Below are positions 48,548 through 54,187 of a stretch of 54,187 bases of DNA, piece after piece (within the stretch, counting starts at the first letter, position 1; every line of letters begins with the position of its first letter). The translations under genes and the position numbers were made by a program. The stretch comes from Crossiella sp. SN42 (GTDB lineage Bacteria > Actinomycetota > Actinomycetes > Mycobacteriales > Pseudonocardiaceae), in the NCBI RefSeq assembly GCF_023897065.1, contig NZ_JAMHIV010000048.1, positions 1-54,187 on the forward strand, read 5' to 3'. The notes beneath the pieces are model-generated. The model was not told where the DNA came from. It was given only the letters and a program-made list of their open reading frames with translations, and did no database searches.

Positions 48548-49827
48548 CGTCCGGCTTTCTCCCGTGCGCTGGTGGTCTCGGCGAGCACCTGCCGGACCAC
48601 GGGGTCCCGGCTGAACGCGCGGGTGATCGCGCGCCACCGGTCCACCAGGTCGGCCAGGTCCTCCGCGCCCGCGGCGCTGCCGAGGGGATTGTCCGTCACG
48701 TCCGGCAGGCCCAGTTCGCGGCGGCGCAGCGCGACCGCGTACCCGGCGGCCGCGGTCAGGGCGGGCAGGGCTTCCTCGGGCAAGCCCCGCGCCCGGCCCA
48801 GCTCCCCGGCGCGGGCCAGGGCCTCGGGCGGGATGGCCGAGCGGAGCTGTTTGCCGCCGTCCTCCAGCTCGATCAGCCTGCGGTAGAGCCTGCGCCGGCC
48901 GTGCCGCAGGTCGCGCAGGTCGGCCCAGCGGGACCGCGGCGGGTCCAGGGTGATCTCCGGCAGCACCGCGGCGAAGCGCGCCCACAGCGGGTAGAGCGCG
49001 TGGTGCGCGCGCAGGAACCGCCACCAGGCCGCGGTCGCGCTGATCAGCCGGACCAGCGGCGCGCAGTGCGTGCGCAGCCACCTGGCCACCGTCTCGCCCA
49101 GCGCGCACGCGGTCACGCCCAGGGTGGCCAGCGCGCAGGCCGCGGGCATCAGCCAGCCCTCCACCGAGTCCGCGGTCCAGGCCGGGGTGACGCGGAGCAG
49201 CACCATGAGCTGGAAGGCCAGCTTGTGCGCGCAGAAGGCCAGCGTGAACACGTGCGCCAGGACCTGCAACCGCAGCCCGATGAACAGCCACCACAGGTCC
49301 CTGGCCTTGGTGGACCACTGCCAGGCCAGCCGCATCAGGTTCAGCGCCGCCCAGCCCAGGTACAGGCTGAAGGTGGCGAAGGCCAGCGCGGCCACCGGAT
49401 CGCCGGGCCCACCGGCCTCGTTGCGACCGGCCGGGCCGTGCAGGAAGTCGCGGGCGTGCGGGGCCTCGGCGAAGAGCAGCAGCATCACCGAGGTGACCAC
49501 GAGCAGCACCAGCGCCTGCCGCGCGGCCCGGCGAGCGGCCTCGGCGGGCTCCTCGATGGAGTACAGGAAGAACACCTGGATCAGGTACGCGGTGCCCAGC
49601 ACCAGCACGTGCTGCACCGGCCAGGCCAGGTTGAAGCCCACCTGGTTGATCACCGGGTAGACCACCGGCAGCTGCACCGACAGCGCGAGGGCCAGCGCCA
49701 GGCAGCCCAGCAGCAGCGCGCGCACCGCGGGGTTGCCCGCGCGGCCGATCAGCTGGCGCAGCCTGGTCAGCACGGTGGCCATGGTGGCCAGCACCACGGC
49801 CAGCACGAGTAGCCCGGTCGCGCTCAC
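48544..49827 (-). CDS. MAB_1171c-family putative transporter
   Basis: This 427-residue protein has about seven transmembrane helices in residues 1-240 (VLAVVLATMATVLTRLRQLI, LLLGCLALALALSVQLPVVY, HVLVLGTAYLIQVFFLYSIE and further ones) and a soluble Arg-rich C-terminal part of about 190 residues (LPEITLDPPRSRWADLRDLR and RRLYRRLIELEDG). The arrangement matches the MAB_1171c group, usually encoded beside XRE regulators and ImmA/IrrE-like peptidases; no function is known. The GTG at 49827 overlaps the peptidase stop (GTGA). The name rests on my recall of the family rather than a search. Confidence 0.75.
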   Translation of the reverse strand: MSATGLLVLAVVLATMATVLTRLRQLIGRAGNPAVRALLLGCLALALALSVQLPVVYPVINQVGFNLAWPVQHVLVLGTAYLIQVFFLYSIEEPAEAARRAARQALVLLVVTSVMLLLFAEAPHARDFLHGPAGRNEAGGPGDPVAALAFATFSLYLGWAALNLMRLAWQWSTKARDLWWLFIGLRLQVLAHVFTLAFCAHKLAFQLMVLLRVTPAWTADSVEGWLMPAACALATLGVTACALGETVARWLRTHCAPLVRLISATAAWWRFLRAHHALYPLWARFAAVLPEITLDPPRSRWADLRDLRHGRRRLYRRLIELEDGGKQLRSAIPPEALARAGELGRARGLPEEALPALTAAAGYAVALRRRELGLPDVTDNPLGSAAGAEDLADLVDRWRAITRAFSRDPVVRQVLAETTSAREKAGR

Positions 49828-50399
49828 TGCTGGCCTGGCCCCAGGCCCTGCGCCAGCCGGTCGATCACCTGCGCCTCGTGCGGTGGCAGCCGCTTGGCCT
49901 TGCGGCCCAGCACCCGCCCGCCCTCGGCGTCGAGCAGCCGGGCGGAGAACTGGGTGGCGAAGCTCTCCGCCTCCCGCTCCTGGATGTCCTGGAACCCGGC
50001 CCGGCACAGCGCCTTGCCCAGCAGTTCCTCCCGCCGGGCCTCGTTGAAGTGCGGGAACAGCAGCCGCAGCATCGGCAGCCGGGGCTGGCCGCTGTCGCCG
50101 ATGCTGCGGTGCTCCAGCACCAGGTGGCCGATCTCGTGCAGGATCGTGTTCTGCTGGTGCAGCGCCGAGGTGGTGTCGTCGTAGAAGACGTAGTCGGCGT
50201 CGAAGGCCGAGACCAGCAGCCCGTCGAAGGGCGCGACCCGCCCGCCCAGCACCTGGCTCAGCGGCATCAGCTCGATCGGATGGCCGCGCGCCGCGCCCAG
50301 GTCCCGGCAGAACGCGCCGACCTCGAACGGGCGGGGCGGCGCCACCGAGGAGAACACCTGGTCCAGGGCGCGTTCCACCCTGGCGTGTGCTTCGGTCAT
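49824..50399 (-). CDS. ImmA/IrrE-like metallopeptidase
   Basis: This 191-residue protein has the zinc motif HEIGHL (His88, Glu89, His92) and a downstream REAESFATQFSARLL, the typical EAxxFA helix giving the third ligand, as in ImmA, which cleaves a phage repressor, and IrrE, which cleaves DdrO. Such peptidases usually cut an XRE-type repressor encoded next door. None is present here: the preceding gene is valS (44-nt gap). The target is therefore either distant or a partner in this operon. GAGGGGG lies 7 nt before the ATG. Confidence 0.88.
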   Translation of the reverse strand: MTEAHARVERALDQVFSSVAPPRPFEVGAFCRDLGAARGHPIELMPLSQVLGGRVAPFDGLLVSAFDADYVFYDDTTSALHQQNTILHEIGHLVLEHRSIGDSGQPRLPMLRLLFPHFNEARREELLGKALCRAGFQDIQEREAESFATQFSARLLDAEGGRVLGRKAKRLPPHEAQVIDRLAQGLGPGQQ

Positions 50400-50443
50400 G
50401 CGCTCGCCCCCTCACCGTCCAACAGGCTCGGGTGGCCAGCTAA

Positions 50444-53074
50444 TCAGGCTGGGGGCAGAGAAGCCAACCGCGCGGTGATCCGTTCGATCTCGGCCTCGGC
50501 CGCCGCCTTGCGCTCGGTGATCTTCTCCACCACCGCGGCGGGCGCCTTGTCGGTGAACGCCGGGTTGTTCAGCTTGGCCACGCAGCCCGCGAGCTCCTTC
50601 TCGTTCACCGCGAGGTCCTTGGCCAGCCGCTTGCGCTCGGCCGCGACATCGATGGTGCCGGAGGTGTCCAGCTCGATGGTGACCGTGCCGGTGGGCAGGT
50701 TCAGCTCGAAGTCGGCCGAGGCGGTGAAGCCCTCGCCCGGCTCGTCCAGCTTCACCAGCGCGCGGACCGAGGCGGTCAGCGCGGTCAGCCCGGCGGCGTC
50801 CATCCCGGCGAGCCGGGTGGCCACCCGCTGACCGGGCTTGATGCCCTGGTCCGAGCGGAACCGGCGGATCTCGGTGACCAGCTGCTGCACGGCCGCGATC
50901 CGTTCCGCCGCAACCGGGTCGGCCGTCGCGCCGGAGACCGTCGGCCAGGCCGCGACGACCAGCGACTCCTCGCCGGTGAGCGCGGTCCACAGCGTCTCGG
51001 TCAGGTACGGGGAGACCGGGTGCAGCAGGCGCAGCACGACGTCGAGGACGTGGCCGAGCACCGCGCGGGTGGCCGCCGCCCGGTCGTCGCCCAGCTGGAC
51101 CTTGGCCAGCTCCAGGTACCAGTCGCAGAACTCGTCCCAGACGAAGTGGTAGAGCGCCTCGGTGGACTTGGCGAACTGGTAGTCGTCCAGCAGGCCGTCC
51201 ACTTCGGACACCAGCGAGTCCAGCCGGTCCAGGATCCACCGGTCGGCGTCGGTGAGCGACTCCCGCGCGGGCACCGGCTCGGCGACCGTGGCGCCGTTCA
51301 TCATGGCGAACCTGGTGGCGTTCCACAGCTTCGTGCCGAAGTTGCGGGAGCCGGCCACCCACTCCTCGCTGATCGGCACGTCGGTGCCGGGGTTGGCGCC
51401 GCGGGCCATGGTGAAGCGCAGCGCGTCGGTGCCGAAGCGGTCCATCCAGTCCAGCGGGTCGACCACGTTGCCGATGGTCTTGGACATCTTCTTGCCGTGC
51501 TGGTCCCGGACCATGCCGTGCAGCGCGATGGTGTGGAACGGCGGCACACCGTCCATCGCGTACAGGCCGAACATCATCATCCGGAGGACCCAGAAGAACA
51601 GGATGTCGTAGCCGGTGACCAGCACGCTGGTCGGATAGAACTTGGCCAGGTCGTCGGTCTGCTCCGGCCAGCCCAGCGTGGAGAACGGCCACAGCCCCGA
51701 GGAGAACCAGGTGTCCAGCACGTCCTCGTCCTGGCGCCAGCCCTCGCCGGCAGGCGGCTGCTCGTCAGGGCCGAGGCAGACCTGCTCGCCGTCAGGGCCG
51801 TACCAGACCGGGATCCGGTGGCCCCACCACAGCTGCCGGGAGATGCACCAGTCGTGCAAGTTGTCGACCCAGTCGAAGTAGCGCTTGGCCATCTCCGGCG
51901 GGTGGATCGCGACCTTGCCCTCGCGGACCGCGTCGCCGGCAGCCTTGGCCAGCGGGCCGACCTTGACGAACCACTGGAGCGACAGGCGCGGCTCGATCGG
52001 CTCCTTGGACCGCGAGCTGTGCCCGACGCTGTGCAGGTACGGCCGCTTCTCCGCGACGATCCGGCCCTGCGCGCGCAGCGCCTCGCGGATGGCCACCCGC
52101 GCCTCGAACCGGTCCATGCCGTCGAACTCGGTGCCGCTGTCCGCGATCCGGCCCTGCTCGTCCATGATCGTCGGCATCGGCAGCTGGTGCCGCTTGCCGA
52201 TCTCGAAGTCGTTCGGGTCGTGCGCCGGGGTCACCTTGACCGCGCCGGTGCCGAACTCCGGGTCGACGTGCTCATCGGCGATGACCGGGATCTTGCGCCC
52301 GGTCAGCGGCAGCTCGATCAGCGTGCCGATGAGGTGCTGGTACCGCTCGTCGGCCGGGTGCACCGCGACCGCGGTGTCGCCCAGCATGGTCTCCACCCGG
52401 GTGGTGGCGACCACGATCGAGGCGTCCCCGTCGCCGTAGCGCATGGAGACCAGCTCGCCCTCGACCTCCTCGTGGTCGACCTCGGCATCGGAGAGCACCG
52501 AGCGCAGCACGGGCGACCAGTTGACCAGCCGCTCGGCCCGGTAGATCAGGCCCTCGTCGTAGAGCTTCTTGAAGATGGTCAGCACCGCGCGGTTGGACTT
52601 CTCGTCCATGGTGAAGCGGTCCCTGGTCCAGTCCACGCTGTCGCCGAGGCGGCGCATCTGGGCCAGGATCTTGCCGCCGTACTCGGCCTTCCACGCCCAG
52701 GTGCGCTCGATGAAGGCCTCCCGGCCCAGCTCACGACGGCTGGTGCCCTCGGCCGCGAGCTGCTTCTCCACCAGCGCGTGCACCGCGATGGAGGCGTGGT
52801 CCATGCCCGGCAGCCACAGCGTCTCGAAGCCCTGCATCCGCTTGCGCCGGATGATCAGGTCGATCAGCGTGTGCTCGAAGGCGTGCCCGATGTGCAGGCT
52901 GCCGGTGACGTTGGGCGGCGGGATGACGATGGTGAACGGGGGCTTGTCACTGCCCGCGTCGGGGGTGAAGTAGCCGCGCTCGACCCAGCGCTGGTACAGC
53001 TCGCCCTCTACCTCCGCCGGGGAGAACTGGGCGGGGAGATCGGTGCGGGCCTGCTGCGGAAGGGTCTCGGTCAC
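50444..53074 (-). CDS. valS: Valyl-tRNA synthetase
   Basis: ValS charges tRNA-Val with valine and edits threonine. The 876-residue protein has the class-I HIGH motif in [14 protein letters not shown] (61-64), KMSKT at 529-533, an editing domain in the middle ([18 protein letters not shown]), and a C-terminal coiled coil ([20 protein letters not shown], then [19 protein letters not shown]) typical of ValRS. The GTG at 53074 gives [14 protein letters not shown]. No T-box is seen upstream. It heads the minus-strand run and probably reads into the ImmA operon. Confidence 0.98.
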   Translation of the reverse strand: MTETLPQQARTDLPAQFSPAEVEGELYQRWVERGYFTPDAGSDKPPFTIVIPPPNVTGSLHIGHAFEHTLIDLIIRRKRMQGFETLWLPGMDHASIAVHALVEKQLAAEGTSRRELGREAFIERTWAWKAEYGGKILAQMRRLGDSVDWTRDRFTMDEKSNRAVLTIFKKLYDEGLIYRAERLVNWSPVLRSVLSDAEVDHEEVEGELVSMRYGDGDASIVVATTRVETMLGDTAVAVHPADERYQHLIGTLIELPLTGRKIPVIADEHVDPEFGTGAVKVTPAHDPNDFEIGKRHQLPMPTIMDEQGRIADSGTEFDGMDRFEARVAIREALRAQGRIVAEKRPYLHSVGHSSRSKEPIEPRLSLQWFVKVGPLAKAAGDAVREGKVAIHPPEMAKRYFDWVDNLHDWCISRQLWWGHRIPVWYGPDGEQVCLGPDEQPPAGEGWRQDEDVLDTWFSSGLWPFSTLGWPEQTDDLAKFYPTSVLVTGYDILFFWVLRMMMFGLYAMDGVPPFHTIALHGMVRDQHGKKMSKTIGNVVDPLDWMDRFGTDALRFTMARGANPGTDVPISEEWVAGSRNFGTKLWNATRFAMMNGATVAEPVPARESLTDADRWILDRLDSLVSEVDGLLDDYQFAKSTEALYHFVWDEFCDWYLELAKVQLGDDRAAATRAVLGHVLDVVLRLLHPVSPYLTETLWTALTGEESLVVAAWPTVSGATADPVAAERIAAVQQLVTEIRRFRSDQGIKPGQRVATRLAGMDAAGLTALTASVRALVKLDEPGEGFTASADFELNLPTGTVTIELDTSGTIDVAAERKRLAKDLAVNEKELAGCVAKLNNPAFTDKAPAAVVEKITERKAAAEAEIERITARLASLPPA

Positions 53075-53078
53075 AGTC

Positions 53079-53089
53079 GTAGATTCTAC
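53079..53089 (-). promoter_or_regulatory. valS -10/operator candidate
   Basis: The 11-bp palindrome GTAGATTCTAC contains TAGAAT on the minus strand, a good -10, about 10 nt before the valS GTG. No convincing -35 was found. A leaderless or very short-leader mRNA is implied. Confidence 0.35.
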
Positions 53090-53206
53090 GGGGGCTGCGG
53101 AAACGGGATTCCCGCTGGTCGCACCGAGCCCCACCAGCGGCAAGGCTCGCTGGTGACAGCCGGGCGCTGCTAACCTCGGCACGTTTTCACTCGATCGGGG
53201 GGTGAC

Positions 53207-54106
53207 ATGGGCGAGGACCCTCAGGTTCGCGCGACAAAGCGCCGTGCCTTCTGGCGTCGCAACGGCGGCCGTTTCCTGGGATTCGGCCTGGTCATCGCCC
53301 TGGGCGCGACCGGAGTCGTGCTGCAGCGGGCGGGCCTGCTGACCGGCCTGACCCCCGACGCCAGCGGCTCCTCCGCCACCAGCACCCCCAGGGTCAACCT
53401 GACCACCCCGTTCCTGGGCACCGAGGCCGGGCCGTGGCCCGACGGCGCGGCCGGGATCACCGTGCCGGAGACCGGCCCGCTCGGGAAGTACAGCGCGGCC
53501 CAGGTGAAGGCCTTCGGCGAGCGGGTGCGCCAGGTGCTGATCACCGGCAGGCTGGACCGCAGGGTGATCGTGGAGGGGCAGACCGAGCACGTGTTCAAGC
53601 TGCTCGCGCCCGAGGCGCAGGAGCAGTACGACGAGCACCGGGAGAAGGAGAAGCTGCCCGTCGACGGCGGCTCCTACCTGTACACGCGGATCGCGCCCGG
53701 GTACAAGCTGCTCAAGGCCGAGCCCAAGGTCAAGGGCGAGATGAAGCTGTTCGTGGACGGCAAGGGCAAGCTGACGGCAGGCACCAACTACGTCTTCGCC
53801 TTCGCCTTCGAGCCCGAACAGCCGGAGAAGATCAGCGACCCGCACGAGATCATCGCCATCCAGCGGCGCGCGGGCGAGTGGACGCTGGAGGACAACCCGC
53901 AGATCCGCAAGAGCCAGCACGGGCTGTGGTGGGGTGAGAAGTTCGACGGCTACGACTACCTGATGAGCTGCGCGGAGTCGGAGAAGGAGCTGCTGGCTCC
54001 GACTTATCGGGAGAAGCAGAAGCCGGGTGGGCCGACGGCCAAGCATGATCGGAAGCATTATTTCGACCCGAACAGCCCGTTGGACGATGAAGACGGGTGC
54101 AAGTAG
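53207..54106 (+). CDS. Single-pass membrane protein of unknown function
   Basis: I do not recognise this 299-residue protein. A basic N-terminus ([14 protein letters not shown]) precedes one transmembrane helix (about 23-44), so most of the chain is probably outside the membrane. The external part has a Ser/Thr linker and then a folded region with [52 protein letters not shown] and [19 protein letters not shown], resembling a small NTF2-like or lipoprotein-type fold. Two Cys (in LMSCAES and at the C-terminus) could pair. It is divergent from valS across 132 bp. Confidence 0.85.
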   Translation: MGEDPQVRATKRRAFWRRNGGRFLGFGLVIALGATGVVLQRAGLLTGLTPDASGSSATSTPRVNLTTPFLGTEAGPWPDGAAGITVPETGPLGKYSAAQVKAFGERVRQVLITGRLDRRVIVEGQTEHVFKLLAPEAQEQYDEHREKEKLPVDGGSYLYTRIAPGYKLLKAEPKVKGEMKLFVDGKGKLTAGTNYVFAFAFEPEQPEKISDPHEIIAIQRRAGEWTLEDNPQIRKSQHGLWWGEKFDGYDYLMSCAESEKELLAPTYREKQKPGGPTAKHDRKHYFDPNSPLDDEDGCK

Positions 54107-54164
54107 GGCTTCGGTGACGGGAGCCGCGCCGTGAGGTGCTCGCGAGCCGTTTGCTGTGACATTG

Positions 54165-54187
54165 GCGCGCTCCGCGCGCGGGATTTT
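54165..54187 (+). terminator. Candidate terminator at window end
   Basis: GCGCGC (54165-54170) and GCGCGC (54174-54179) form a tight stem around TCC, followed by GGGATTTT at the window edge. It could end the transcript of the membrane-protein gene. The sequence is cut off here. Confidence 0.4.

Noticed and set aside
53075-54058. Minus-strand N-terminal extension of valS
   Set aside because: It runs opposite the divergent membrane-protein gene and has no synthetase similarity. The ValRS N-terminus fits the GTG at 53074.

Overview
The window is very GC-rich actinobacterial chromosome. Codons end mostly in G or C, GTG starts are frequent, and neighbouring genes often overlap by GTGA or ATGA. 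The order valS, folC, DUF4233, ndk, rne, rplU, rpmA, obgE, proB, proA, nadD, rsfS, phosphatase, SGNH hydrolase, degV, all on the minus strand, is the block known from mycobacteria and other Actinobacteria. Gene content (paired P450s, secreted subtilases, a giant amylopullulanase, MAB_1171c-type and MpaB genes) suggests Pseudonocardiales; the family is an inference, not proven.

The conserved backbone is interrupted by accessory blocks. Positions 3.6-7.7 kb hold a nitroreductase facing a TetR / P450 / P450 / [3Fe-4S] ferredoxin set. Positions 9.1-13.3 kb hold a RecQ helicase fused to a phosphoribosyltransferase-like domain, and an FAD monooxygenase divergent from its probable TetR repressor with a two-turn double operator between them. 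Positions 20.7-25.1 kb hold three tandem secreted subtilases that separate the two halves (TIGR03936 and TIGR03960) of a usually adjacent radical-SAM pair. Positions 27.2-31.3 kb hold a DUF559/AbiEi-like gene behind a pair of DnaA-box-like sites and an ABC exporter with two permeases. Positions 31.8-40.9 kb hold a LapA-like membrane protein, a 1,925-residue amylase/pullulanase, an orphan response regulator with part of its receiver missing, a Tat-exported PhoD phosphatase and a small unknown gene. Positions 42.8-47.7 kb hold an extracytoplasmic flavin redox operon (ferric-reductase-like protein, FMN-binding protein, ApbE) divergent from a two-component system, with four GCTGT repeats at exactly 11-bp period midway between them. 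Positions 47.7-50.4 kb hold a tightly overlapping ImmA-like peptidase / MAB_1171c membrane protein / MpaB-like oxygenase operon directly behind valS.

I see no rRNA, tRNA, CRISPR array, insertion sequence or phage gene. No stretch above 300 bases lacks a gene. The longest gaps are 3342-3627 (nadD/nitroreductase divergent region, with a palindromic promoter-like site), 16539-16756 (rne/rplU, with hairpins) and 19535-19721 (upstream of rne, no clear signal). The best candidates for new biology are the ImmA/MAB_1171c/MpaB operon, the TCS-controlled flavin redox module with its operator, the truncated-receiver regulator beside the pullulanase, the subtilase triplet, and the paired DnaA-box-like sites with identical spacing at two loci.
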